From Cryptomeria japonica (taxonomy: Eukaryota; Streptophyta; Pinopsida; Cupressales; Cupressaceae), in contig NC_081408.1 of NCBI RefSeq assembly GCF_030272615.1, forward strand, positions 68,429,546-68,493,545: 64,000 bases of DNA, read 5' to 3'. The notes below the pieces were generated by a model. That model did no database searches and was not told the DNA's origin. It saw only the letters and a program-made list of their open reading frames with translations. Position numbers and translations under genes: made by a program. Positions 23,785-35,732 of the stretch are shown piece by piece (position 1 is the stretch's first letter; every line of letters begins with the position of its first letter).

Positions 23785-23940
23785 TGATGTCAAAGGGGGA
23801 GTGGTATAGTGAAAAAAATGTATAGAGTAAGGCATGGTGACAAGTGAACAGAAGGAGATCATTTTCTTAGGGGGAGCACTTTCATTTTTGGATTTCAGTT
23901 GTTTCTCATGAGTGTTGCCATCAATGCCAAGGGGGGAGAT
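23785..23940 (+). other. Three polypurine-tract-like blocks of element A
   Basis: GTCAAAGGGGGAGTGG (about 23788), CTTAGGGGGAGCAC (about 23866) and CCAAGGGGGGAGAT (23927-23940), the last immediately before the LTR. Confidence 0.75.
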
Positions 23941-24847
23941 TGTTGGCATTATAGACTCAGATGAGAATGGTAGATGTTATCATTGATGGCAACTAGGTTC
24001 AACAAGGTTTCACAGGTTCAACCAGTAATAAACTTCACCTACCGGCACTGGCAGATACAACAAGGTTTATTCACATCAGCATCCAATTTACATCGACAAC
24101 AGATCATATCGGCATCCAAAGCTAACTTAGCAATAATATTGCTTATGTAATGTAAATTGTAATTGTGTGGCCGATATGATGTATTGTAAGGACTCATATA
24201 TGTATGAGAGCTTGTAGGTCATTTGGTTAGTAGTTGTATGTGACATAGGTATTGAAATATGTGTATGTAAGTGGTATATGTGATAAGATAGGGATATGAT
24301 ACCGGATAGTTGTATATGCACTTTGATGTATTTATTTTGAGAATAAATAAGAAGCAAAGCAGAGTGAAGACTATTCAGTGAAAGAAGAATCATTTACCGG
24401 CAAGGTTTTTGGCGGAGGTATCAGAAAACGCTTAAACCAGTACTGAATCTAGCATTGCAAATGCTATATTGAAGTAGTACATTGTTATTGGATTTAGCCA
24501 TCCTATTCTATAGTCAGTGGGACTCCATTTTTGTTGTTAAGCAATGAGCTCTAGGTAGTTTGTACTAAGTAATATTTATTCATATTGGCCAGTAGGTAAA
24601 TATTGTGGGTCACAAATCCCACCAAGGTTTTTAAACTATCGGGTCTCCTCACCAAAAATATATGTGTTATGATGTGAAATGATGTTGATTCTTTTGTTTC
24701 TCTTTACTGCATTATTATTTGCTTACCGATATATTAATTTCAGTTATAAAGTTGCAAATAAGTTTAAATTTTTCATCTACCAGTCAGACATTGATTCACC
24801 ACCCCCCCCCCCTCTCAGTGTCTTTGGGCTTAACCAAGTATCTAATA
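23941..24847 (+). mobile_element. 3' LTR of element A
   Basis: 907 bp starting TGTTGGCATTATAGACTCAG, with the C-tract near 24800-24812 followed by CTCTCAGTGTCTTTGGG, as in the 5' copy. Confidence 0.88.
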
Positions 24848-24852
24848 GGAAT

Positions 24853-25278
24853 GATTACCCTCATATTTATAATAAATACAGTGATTTGATTAGAATGTTC
24901 AAATCCCAAACTCAAAACATATGTATCAAATTTATGGTACCACATCCTAGGACTCTGTTTGAGACCATACAAAGATTTCTTTAATTTATAAACCAAATTA
25001 CTTTTACCTTTCACCACATAGTGCTCTGGTTGTGTCATACAAATATCCTCTTCCAAATCACCATGAAGGAAAGCAGTTTTCACATCCATTTGCTCAACCT
25101 CTAAATCATAAGCAACAACAATAGAAAGAAAAAATCTAATGGATGTCATTTTTGCAACAAGAGAAAATATCTCCCCATAATCAACACCCTCAACCTAAGA
25201 TTAGTTTTTTATAACCAACCTTGCTTTATACTTCTCAATGCCTCCATCTACACCAATCTTTCTCTTGAACACTGTTGT
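24853..25278 (-). pseudogene. Copia F: N-terminal half of RT
   Basis: The minus strand reads TVFKRKIGVDGGIEKYKARL, then the DYGEIFSLVAKMTSIRFFLS block, VEQMDVKTAFLHGDLEEDI and LKKSLYGLKQSPRMWYHKF, standard Copia RT landmarks in order. It continues at 10351 on the other side of element A. It ends abruptly at about 25278 where the next sequence begins; the upstream integrase and gag are absent. Two in-frame stops near 25195-25205. Confidence 0.88.
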
Positions 25279-25448
25279 CAATGATTTTAGTTGAACTGAA
25301 TTGTGAGACAACCCCTACGAAACTTGTCTATTTCATATCTTGCGTACTTTGAGATTGGTCGACTTGCCTCGTAAGTCATACCCTTTTTGCATTTTAGTTA
25401 AGCATCTTTTTATTTTTTGGGAGTTAGATTTTATTTTATCTTTTTCAT

Positions 25449-27765
25449 GCAGGTCGGGTTTTAAAACCTGAATTGCATATTTGTGATGGCATTTGCATGA
25501 AGATTGCATTAATGAAATTTTATGTTGTCATTGATGTCAATTAACTAGTAATGATGTTGTAATAATGTTGTTTTGCAACCAGTAGGAAGAGCTAGTAAAG
25601 GGAACTACAACTGGTAGGTGAGTTTGTGGAGGAAATCGATATTACTTATGAAAAGGAGAGATGAACTAGTAACCCTCCCTGTAGATAATACCAAACTCTA
25701 ACCGATGGAGCTTGGTGAATCGGTTGAAGCAGATTATGATCAAATGATGAATGGTAAAGATTATGACACGTATTCATGTTGTATGAGAAATGTTTTAAAT
25801 GATTCATGGCATGTAGAGAACAGTTTTTATCTTAGGAATGAGCAAGTTCATTGCATGTAATGGAAACGACGTGATGAGTTACAGAGTTTGATGAAGTGGT
25901 GATCAAGGAGTAGTCAAGATTGTCTGGAATGATGTGCAATGATTATTATGTAATTTTCTATGTAATCCAACAGTCATACTTGAACCAATTTGTTTGTAAT
26001 CTCTATGAGATAATTAGGTTTTTATTGTGTTACCGACCTCTTGATTTGTTTATAAGGTTGATGAGTTGTTTTGTTGTAGAGTTGGCAATTTATAGTTGAG
26101 AGTAAGAGAGAGTTGTTGCCAAACCTGATAATGTATCTATAGTATGTGTAAAGGAAGATAGGAGCATGAAAAGGATCTGAACAAGCAAGTGTAGTGCTAT
26201 TCAAACAAATCAACAAACCCCCGTTATTTTCTAATAATTACAGCAGTCAAATTTCCTAACCGGGTAAGCTCTAACAATATTAGTGTTATCTAAATACTCT
26301 AACCAGGTGGCCCATTAGCTTGGATTTAAAATCCTCTACCGAGGTTACTCCTTACAAGGTGTTGCTTCAAATAGGGCATTCTAGTTAGTCCCTTAACCGG
26401 GTGGTCCCTAACAGGATATGTTCTTAACATGACTTTTGTAAAGCTTTAACAGGCTTGGCTCCTAACAGAGCGAACTTCAGAAGAGTTCAGAATATTTGTG
26501 GGTATTCATCCCCACCATGGTTTTTCCAATTTGGGTTTCCACATCAAAAAGATTGTGTCAAGTGGTGAATTCTTTTGTGGTTATTTTTACTATGGTTAAA
26601 TTGCTTAACTACTAAATCCACTTTGATATGATATGATAACCGGCAGCAATCTGAAATATGTTTTAACTACTGTTAGTAAAAGTATTTGAATGATTCAGTT
26701 AAAAGGTTTTGAGAGTTTCAAAGTTGTTTTACTATTAGTTTGTTATAATAGTTAACCGGTTTACTTGTTAGTAATATTGCATTTGACAGTTCAATGTTTA
26801 AACTAGTTAGTTTAGAGTTTGTTTTGAGAGGTAAATTTTGAGATTGGTGAAAGTCTAATCAGTTTTCTATCTACTAATTCTGCCTCCCCCCCTCTCAGTA
26901 GTTGACCAGATCCTTATTCATTCATCATACCATCAATTTGAGACTTTAGCTTGCACATCAGTTTTTCTAATGCGAAGTGCAAGCTTGCTACCTTTTTCTG
27001 GCAGATTGGGTTTTAAAACCCAACCTGCAGGTGATTTTGAGAGCAGGTCGGGTTTTATTTCCCAGCCTTCTTGGCATGCAAAGTGTATTAATTGCACATA
27101 ATTAACCTTTTTAAATATATTTTTAGGTTTTCATTTGGCATTTTAAACTCGTGATTTGCATGCTTGAGCTCTAAAGGGGAATTTCATTTGTAGAGAAGCT
27201 CATATTATTCAAATTTAACCTTTGCCTTTTGTTTTCTTTGAATTTTTTGGTGAAATCAGGTATTTGCTTACCATATTTTTGTACTTTTCAAAGGTTAGGG
27301 TTTTATTTTACAAGGTTATGGCAATTATCATTTTTGTTTATGTCAAACCATAGAAATATGTCAGATTTGAAAAACCCAACATATTGTTTCCTTCGCACAG
27401 TCGCATTCGGGTCTTTTAAATCTCGTTGTGCAATTTAAGATGTGCCAAGGGTTTGTACATTGGAGTTTCAAACTTCTGTGTGCATATTTGTCATTCCAAG
27501 TGTAGGTTAGAATTTAAACTTTGACATGCAAGTGTTTGTTTTATCATGTCGGGATTTAAATCCCGACATGTGTAGTTTGATCTACCCTTTGGGCAGGTTG
27601 GGTTTTTAAATTTGACCTGTCGATCACCAAGTCTTACCCTCTTGCATGTTGGGTTTTAAAACCCAACATGCTAGTTGATCTGCCTCCAAGAGCATGTCCA
27701 GTTTTAAAACCTGACATGCATTTTGTGTTTTTTTGAGCTGCAGGTCAGGTTTTAAAATGTTGATT
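25449..27765. repeat. Cluster of about eight 26-28-bp palindromes with a TTTAAA/TTTTAAAA core
   Basis: Copies at 25449-25476, 27001-27028, 27043-27067, 27545-27570, 27594-27619, 27644-27671, 27692-27719 and about 27740-27766. Those at 27545 (CATGTCGGGATTT and its complement) and 27644 (GCATGTTGGGTTTT and its complement) are perfect, although their arms differ from each other. The one at 27001 has one mismatch; the rest are imperfect. All share a GGG-TTTT/AAAA-CCC centre and a CATG or CAGG outer arm. Solo LTR S2 separates the first from the others. Without it the cluster covers about 870 bp upstream of the ORF of element E. Confidence 0.85.
25484..26935 (+). mobile_element. Solo LTR S2, Copia type
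   Basis: 1452 bp from TGATGGCATTTGCATG to CATACCATCA, flanked by a perfect TSD ATTTG (25479-25483, 26936-26940). Its end (C-tract, CTCTCAGTA, then TTCATTCATCAT) and the GGTTTTTCC...GGGTTTCCAC module (about 26518-26545) match the Copia D LTR, so it is a relative of D on the + strand. Confidence 0.88.
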
Positions 27766-27808
27766 CTCTGAACACTGATCTTTGATGTTAAAATGCAGTA
27801 TTTGGAAA

Positions 27809-30498
27809 ATGTTTGAACCCTCCCCTAGAAAGTAAACAAGTAAGAAGATTAAGTATAAGTATGACAAGTACTTGAACATGTTCTCGGAAAGTTTTGTCTA
27901 ATCTAATGTGGACCAGATTCGGGACACTGAAATAGGGCATGTTGACATGAAGGAGTTTTTGAAAAGAGTTCGGGAGGCCCCCTCAAGGATGACCTTCCTT
28001 ATAGCTAGCGTGCTCCATTAATATGCATCTTTCCCAATAGTATCTCATGATCCTAACTTTGTATTAGCGGAAGTAGAGTACTTTGATCCTTCTACTCAAC
28101 AGATTAGATGTAGATGTGAATGTAGTCATCTATCTTGATAGTGAATATTTTAATATTATTTTCAAACGTTCTTATACAGAGGAAGTTGTGGATATTACTC
28201 CAACAAATGCACAAAAATAGTATGAGAAAAATTAAGATAAGTGTAAGAAAACAATCAATAAAGTTTTCGTGTAAACTATTAGAAACTCCACAAAATCCCA
28301 TTGGCCAAATCTCTTTCATAGAAGTTATTTCACTACAGAGTATAATGATATTGCCACCTTGTTGTCACGGATAAAAGGGCTTTCAGATTCTCACTTTTTT
28401 CAAACATGGATGTGTCAGTATATGAATATCATCAGAAAAGGAAATGACAAGATAGATTGGGGTGAGCAAATCAGTGATGCGATTTGTGGACAATTGAAGG
28501 AAGTTAGAACCACCTTGAAATTCTATGACTTCCTACCTTGTGTATGCAGCCTCCTCCATGAGGCAATTTCCAAGACTATCTATAAAAGGTGACATAAGGA
28601 AAACTCCAATATGGGATTGTTACTCTCAATTAACCATTTCTAATTGGAGAAGTCACTTCTGAAGGGTCAATGATGCCTTCTTTATTGTATGGAAGTTCCT
28701 TTTTGACAAAGAGTTGCAAAAAAAGAGACTTTTTGATGCAACATATAAAAAAATTTGTGAGTATGTATGTGTCTTCTTGCAATTTCCTACATTCACATAC
28801 ATCCATGTAGGTTGCTTCACCAGTGAACCTTTTATGCGACCAAGGTATCCATCTGATAAGATTGTTTTGATGGAGATATGCCATCAATTAATGTATGTAC
28901 ATGAGAGATAGTCTTTTTCATACAAGACTGGTCTCACGTCTTCTCAGTCTATTGGCAGATATTTAGTACTAACCACCCCTAAAGCCAAGAATATGGAGGA
29001 GGAAATGTAGTGGGTGACAATGAGAAAATTCAAATCCCATAATAACTTGGATTTCCATGGAATGAAGAATAAGATCCATAGGAATTATATACATGTGCAT
29101 CGGCTAGAGGATGTTTGGGCACATTGAAGAGATGACGAAGACGTGAGGAAACTTGATTTTAGTCGCCTCACACTTAAGCAGATTGAAAACTTGAATTTGG
29201 CCAAAATTCCAGATACATGGGAGGATATTGTTGATGATGTTGTGGATCCCATTTATTTCAAGAGCAACATTGCTAATACTCATCTTCCTCCTATTCAGTG
29301 GTCACAGAAAGAAAACAAATCCATTTCTACAAGATTTTCCCCCATCATGGCAAATACCAATGCATCATTTCTAAAGAAAGGAATAAGGATGCAACAACTC
29401 ACTACAAGTTCTAGTGAGGAGCAGGATGATGAAGGTCATGTGGGTAAGATGTCATAAATGAGAACCAAGAATAGACAGGATCCATAGGAGCTACCACCAA
29501 TTTAATCTCCTAAGTCAAAGGGGGAAAGACCTACATACAAGCTCACTATCAAAGGGTCAAAGACCTACATACAAGCTCACTATCAAAGGGTCAAAGAAAG
29601 GATAATTTTTGTCTCAATCTGCACAGAAAGTTGTTTCTTAGAAGCCAGCATTACAAGAACCAGAAAAAGATCAGGAAGAGGGAGAAATACCACAGGAAGA
29701 AGAAATGCAAGATTCGAGTGAATCACTTGCACTATTAGTTACTACCATTTCTACAACAACACAGGTTCCTACTTCAACTTAGGTAACCATTCATTCTATT
29801 GAGTCTGATTAAGATGGAGAAGATCAAGAGCAAGATGATGAAGTCTTAGACATTGGAGAAGATGATGAAAAATTTGTGACTTTGTCAAGCCTTCCAAGTT
29901 TTGATGATGTACCTGCATCTATGATTGAATTTTCAATCTTAGACTTTAAAAAAATAATGGCACAAATTTCTTAAGAGCAACAGGTAGTGACACTTCCTTT
30001 AGGTGTTGTTACTGTAGAATCTCTGCCACTTGTTTCAGTCATTGTTACTATAGAAGCTCCACCACTAGTTTACACCATTGTTACAATAGAAGCTTCATCT
30101 CAAGCCCCTAATGTTGTTGTTACAACTACCCTTGGACCAGTAATTCAAATTGCTACAACTACAAGTCAGACAACATCACAACTGCCAGTAACTACACATG
30201 ACGATACTACAACTCCAACAATAAAATCAGATCTTCCCCTATTGTTGGATATTGTGGCACCTAAGAAAAAGAAACATGTAATATTGCTAGATGATTTTGA
30301 TTTTGGTCAATTAGGTCCTATGAAATAGAAAGTCACCAAGAAGCCCAAGACTATTTCTAGAGTCTTGGTTGATCTAGTGAGAAAAAGAAAATATGTTGAA
30401 TTCTTGGTGTCGCCCTCAGAAAAAATCAAAGATCGGGTTCAACTAATAGATTATACTGTGCAAATTATGGAACTTCGGGCAAAAACACATGAGAGAGT
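27809..30498 (+). pseudogene. Element E ORF: distant relative of ORF2 of A and C (first part)
   Basis: The ATG at 27809 (MFEPSPRK, then stop) begins a long decayed frame. Readable blocks include DMKEFLKRVREAPSRMTFLI; NDKIDWGEQISDAICGQL (about 28447-28500) followed, after a frameshift, by TSYLVYAA; FLQFPTFTYIHVGCF; and KIPDTWEDIVDDVVDPIYF (29197-29253). A Thr/Pro/Val-rich region (29990-30230) leads to KKKKH and a conserved stretch ending MELRAKTHER. The KID-x2-E-x3-D-x3-x-L ... LVY pattern matches the KIDVCEWLKDELIDNL ... LLVY region of ORF2 in A and C, and the overall order (conserved head, low-complexity basic/acidic middle, coiled-coil tail) is the same. Function unknown. Interrupted by Gypsy2 at 30498. 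Confidence 0.6.
30467..30496 (+). repeat. 30-bp target duplication, left copy
   Basis: An identical 30-bp host sequence lies at 38634-38663, bracketing the Gypsy2 insertion. With one mismatch it could extend to 33 bp. A normal gypsy TSD is about 5 bp. Confidence 0.85.
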
Positions 30499-32089
30499 TG
30501 ATGCAAAGTGCACACAACAGGAAGTGTCAAATAGGCTCATAGTCTTTCAGACTCAAAAGGTGACTATTCCAACCTATTTTACCTTACCCACACTTGGAAA
30601 GGAAGTGTAAGACCACCCTCACACAACCCTAAGACCTACACAAGGCCAAACCCAATCCCTTATGGGTTACTCAACTTAGACTCAAAAGGTGCCTCAGAGA
30701 CTCAATCCCCTAATGAGGCTCAAACAAGGAAAATGCCTCAAATCCACTCTCTGATGATAAACAGCAGTAGGGATACCTTCTATGACCCTAAAAAACCAAA
30801 ATCCAACAACTGGTTTGACTCCCCAAACCCTACAATGCCAACTTCACTTTCTAGGCCTACTAGGCTACTAGGTCTCACAACTGGAAATCGGATAACAAAA
30901 GATTAATTTCTCAAACAACTTGCTGCTGTTTTGACTGATTTGGGGCCTCTTCAAGGTGACAACACAACTCCCAAAAAGGTAGAGCCTCAATCCACTCCTG
31001 CACCACCAAACCCTACACGGTTCACAGGCCTAATTGGCCAGACTAGGCATGGAACACAAGCATAAAGTCTAATGATGGATACATAAGAATAGGGTAGTGA
31101 TTTGGGAATGTGTATTCACCCTTCTAAGACAATTTCCAATGGTTTTTAGGACCTTTCTTACTGCTGTCCTAAACCATTTCTTCCATATACCGATCTGCTT
31201 GGTTGAATACATGAGGATATTCAACCTAGGGCTTGCAAGTGCACCATGAAAATGCCTTCACCAGATCCTGAGCATTTGGGATATTAAAATAAATCATCAG
31301 ACCTTGCAAATTCCAAAGGGGTTTGAATTAATACCTCTGGAATTGCAAGATATTGTCCATTTAGTCACACAACCCTTAAAACCCTAGGTTTCTACAGCAG
31401 TTTTAGAAAAAATTCAATAACTTTCACAATACAACTCCAAATTCACTCAAATCAGAACCAAATGAAAGGTATCTCACATTTCTATGCAACCACAGACCTT
31501 TTTTTTGATTTTACAGTCTGTACAAATTTGTACAATCACATTTTTGCTCAGAAAACTGGTTTTTATTCAAAAATTTCAAGTGTCTTCTCCATACAAATTG
31601 CTCCAACTTCATCCAACCCCTTGGGCATTGATGTGATGGCCTAAATAGGTGTCCTCCATTAGTTTAAACTGAATTGAGGGGGTTGGGGCAGTTAGAACCA
31701 TCATTTAACAACTTTTCAAAAAAGTTGTCAAAGTTGCTAAATGTTGTCATAACACTTTTTGCAACTTTTGCATTTTTTGCATTTTATGACTCCTAAATGA
31801 TTTCAAACTTATATGGTTCCAACATGTCTAAAATGACTACTAAACATTAGAAATCTACCTCCTAATCCCAAAACTCATTAGTATGAGAAAATGCCCTATT
31901 GGACCTAGAAGGATCCTAGTGGACTAAGGCTAACTCCAGGTTTATAGAATGACCTTAGAGTTCCTTGACCACACAAAAAGGATCAATTACACCTATGGAT
32001 GATTTAAATTCATCCTTATTACATCATGCAAACTGAAAACAAAAAACTTGAAAGGAAAAATCATGTTCATGTCTAGGTGCCCTGCACCA
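30499..32089 (-). mobile_element. 3' LTR of Gypsy2
   Basis: 1591 bp. In element orientation it begins TGGTGCAGGGCACC, straight after a GTGGAGCA purine tract, and ends CTTTGCATCA. Confidence 0.9.
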
Positions 32090-32141
32090 TGCTCCACAGG
32101 TTCAAAAGAACTCAAGTCCTTTGAGTTTGAATGCTCTCAAA

Positions 32142-35100
32142 CTAAAACCCTGCCTTTTCAATGGCCTCCTTAGTCATCCATGTGGCTTCCTCCATGGTTT
32201 GGTGTTTCCATTTGACCAAGTATTCATAATACACTTTCCTCCTTGTATGTTTGATCACCCGCTTGTCAAGAATGCTCTCAATCTCTAACATGGATGGCTG
32301 GGATATCTTTTTGAATGACTCATCTTGCTGGAAATCTGATTCACCTGCAACAAAAACATCATCTACAAATCCTTTATAAGGATACAAGTCATCAACATTA
32401 AAAATAGTTGACAAACCAATAGAAGAAGGTAAGTCCACTTTGTAGGCATTGTTGCCACACTTCTTGAGGATCTTGCAAGGACCAAGCTTCTTCATCAGCA
32501 ACTTAGTATATTTCTCCTTAGGAAACCTCTCCTTTTTCAAATGTACCATCACTAGATCACCCACTTTGAATTGCAAATCTCTTCTCTTCTTATCTGTTGC
32601 TGCCTTATGCTTTTATGTGGTATGGTGCAGTCGGTTCCTTACTTGATCATGCACATCCTTCATTACCTCTGCAAAATCTTCAGCCAAAGCACTCTTCTTC
32701 TCCAAATGACTAACATCTCTGAGTTCCATTATCCCTCTAGGGTGTACACCATAAACAACTTGAAAAGGTGTCAAACCTATACTCTTGTTAATGGAATCAG
32801 TGTAAGAAAATTTAGCTTGTGCCAAGATAGAATCCCAACTTGAATCATACTCTTGTGTTAGGCATCTTAAGAGGTTTCCAAGTGACCTATTTATAACCTC
32901 AATCTGTCCATCTGATTGAGGGTGATATGCTAAAGATAAGGCAACATTGGTGCCAAGTTTTTTCCATAAGGTCCTCCAAAAGTGACCTATAAACTTAGGA
33001 TCCCTATCTGATATGATTGACATAGGTAATCCATGAAGTCTAACTACCTCTTTAAAGAATAAACCTGCAACATGTGAAGCATCATGAGTGGTTTTGCAAG
33101 GAATAAAGTGAGCCATCTTGGAAAATCTGTCCACAACCACATACACACTATCATAACCAGATTTGGTTCTTGGAAGACCAAGCACAAATTCCATACTTAC
33201 TGAATCCCATGGCTTTGAAGGGATAGGTAATGGTGTATATAATCCTACATTAGATGTTTGGCCCTTGGCCCTCTGACAAATAAAACAAGTCTCAACAAAC
33301 TTTCTTACATCAGTCTGAAGTTTAGGCCAATAATAAAATCTTCTTACCAACTCCAATGTTTTATCTATCTCAAAGTGACCTGCTAGACTCCCACAATGCT
33401 TTTCCTTGATTATATTCTCCCTTATTGATCCTTTAGGTATACAAAGCAAAATACCTTTGAACAAAAATCCATCTTGTATCAAAAACTCAGAAAAATCAGT
33501 ATGATACCTTGCTGTCCTATCCATGCATACCTTATAGATTTCCATGAAATCATCATCCGTAGCATACATGTCCTTTATTGTGTGTATACCTACACTTTCC
33601 AATTGAACTTCTTGGATGGTTAAACTCCTCCTGCTTAAAGCATCAGCAACTTTATTAGCAACACCTTTCTTATGTTTTATGGTAAAAGTATAAGATTGCA
33701 AGAATTCCATCCATTTAACATGTCTATGATGAAGTTTCTCCTGCCTATTTAGAAAACTCAAAGCATGATTATCTGTGAACACAATAAATTCCTTAGGGAG
33801 TAGGTAGTGCCTCCATTTTCTCAAGGCTTAGACCATAGCATAGAGTTCAAGGTCATAGGTAGAGTACTTTTGTTTAGCCTCATTCAACTTTTCACTAAAG
33901 AAGGCTACTGGCCTCCCTTCTTGGCTTAGGACTCCTCCAATAGCTCTATTGCTAGCATCACATTCTACCACAAAGACTTTATGAAAATCTGGAAGTACAA
34001 GGGTGGGAAGTGCTGCAATCTTCCTTTTCAATGTCTCAAATGACCTACTAGCTTCATTGGTCCATACAAACATACATTTCCTTCCACCTTTTATGGTATA
34101 TATGAGTGGAGCACAAATTCCACTAAAGTTTCTAATGAACTTTCTATAGAAACTACACAAGCCATGAAATTTTTTTACCTCAATTGCATTGGTAGGTGCT
34201 GGCCAACTAAGGATGGCTTCAACTTTGGATGGATCCATTTTCAAATTTCCTTTTGAGATGACAAATCCTAGGAAAACCAACTCTTCTTTCCTGAATGAAC
34301 ACTTCTCAAGGTTGATTTTCAGTTACTCTTCATGGAGTTTCTTGAGGACCATGTCTAGGTGTTTGAGGTGCTCCTCCTTGCTACTGCTAAACACCAAAAT
34401 ATCATCCATATAGACTACAACAAACTTGTTAATGAAAGGTGCTAGGACTTCATTCATCAAGCGCATAAAAGTGCTAGGATCATTAGATAAACCAAAAGGC
34501 ATTACAACCCACTCAAACAAACCTTCATTGGTCTTGAAAGTTGTTTTCCATTCATCTCCCTGTCTGATCCTTATCTGATGGTATCCGCTTTTGTGGTCAA
34601 TCTTTGAGTAGTACTTAGCTCCTCCTAAACAATCCATGAGATCTTCCAATCAAGGCATAGGAAAATGGTATCTGATGGTTATCTTGTTGATTGCTCTAAA
34701 CTCAACACATAATCTCCACGTTCCTTCTTTCTTAGGTGCAAGGACTGCTGGTATAGCATAGGGACTAACACTTTTCCTTATGAAACCCTTCTCCAACAAT
34801 TCTTGAATCTGCCTTGCTATTTCTGCATTTTGTTCAGGGGTGAGTTTGTAAGCAGCCTTATTAGGCAAAGTGGCTCCTAGGATCAAATCTATACAATGAC
34901 TGATCATCCTTTTAGGGGGTAATGTATTATTGGTACCATTTGCAATAATTCCTTTATACTGATCCAACAGATCAGCAATCTCCTTGGGGCCTACATTCTT
35001 CAACAAATTTTGATTTTCCTCTTGCTTGGGTATGTTGTCCTTAGGCTTCACCACAATAGAAAAACACATGGTCTGGTCCTCCTTTAGGCCTTTCATGAAC

Positions 35101-35675
35101 TCTTTCTGTCCAACCAGCATCACACTACCAGTCAAGTTCTTTTCTTGTCCATCAGCCAGTAAGGAAGTCATTGTGAAATTTTCACCATTCTTCTTAATGT
35201 GATACACATTCTTCTTGCCATCATGTTGTGCACTCATGTCATACTGCCAAGGTCTCCCTAGAAGAATATGGTAGGCATCCATAGTCACTACTTCACACAA
35301 AACTTTGTCTTCATAACCACCGATTGAAAAACTGACCCAACATTGCTCATCAACTAATGTTTGTTGCTCCTTATTCAACCATGATACTTTATAAGGGTTA
35401 GGATGAGGTATTTTATTCAATCCTAACTTCTCAATCATCTCAGTAGAAGCCAAGTTCTTAGTAGAACCAGAATCAACTATTACCTTGCATACTTTACCAT
35501 TCACCAAACATTTAGTTTGGAACAAGGACTTTCTCTGTGGTGGCTCCTTGTTGATTGATGCCAAAAGTGTTCTATTGAACATAATACATTCTCCATTTAC
35601 TGGATCAGCAAGTCTTGATGAGGTGGTGTGATATGATCTGGTACTTTGATGGTCATCATCTTGGGCTAGCTGCAC
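32142..35675 (-). pseudogene. Gypsy2 pol: protease, RT, RNase H, integrase, chromodomain-like
   Basis: The protease has VIVDSGSTKNLAS (about 35470). RT follows, with the LAPKKEGTWRLCVEFRAINK block and YMDD near 34400, then RNase H (ECDASNRAIGGVL; FTDNHALSFL), the integrase HHCC (CFICQRAKG) and a core with SDRDPKFIGHFW and SDGQIEVINR. The C-terminus ends in a chromodomain-like stretch (YYEYLVKWKHQ ... EEATWMTKEAI). The first integrase Asp (usually SMDF) is Glu here (SMEF). The frame is constant from gag to the stop at 32142; premature stops lie at 34652, 34325, 33830 and 32615 (first base of each, minus strand). It cannot make a full polyprotein. Confidence 0.94.
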
Positions 35676-35732
35676 CCTTCTTTCTCCTTGTTGGCCTGAA
35701 CTGCTGCTTGCTTTCTCAGGACACCTAAATGA

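Larger units (their letters stand above)
10352..24847 (+). mobile_element. Element A: non-autonomous Copia-like LTR element with ORF1 and ORF2
   Basis: Two LTRs (10352-11223 and 23941-24847) flank the element. Flanking 5-bp sequences GAAAT (10347-10351) and GGAAT (24848-24852) are a TSD with one change, and the Copia F RT continues across the site. Without nested Copia B, A is about 6.6 kb. Inside are a PBS, ORF1 (coiled coil and CCHC knuckles) and ORF2 (unknown, about 1,000 codons), followed by polypurine tracts. I find no protease, integrase or RT belonging to A, so it must depend on enzymes supplied in trans. Confidence 0.85.

Noticed and set aside
25449-27765. CRISPR-like array of short palindromic repeats
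   Set aside because: Spacing is irregular, repeats are diverged, no cas genes, and the context is plant retroelements.
27809-30498. Element E ORF as a host gene disrupted by transposons
   Set aside because: It carries several in-frame stops and frameshifts unrelated to the insertions, resembles ORF2 of A and C, and is followed by a PPT and LTR-like sequence.
31462-31644. 60-codon ORF repeated at 37756-37938
   Set aside because: The two are the same position in the two Gypsy2 LTRs, antisense to the element.
32142-32337. LTR of Gypsy2 overlapping the pol C-terminus
   Set aside because: The pol end is duplicated beside the 5' LTR, which first suggested an 1.84-kb LTR. Homology with Gypsy1 and S4 places the LTR start at TGGTGCAGG after the purine tract, so the extra 248 bp is outside the LTR.
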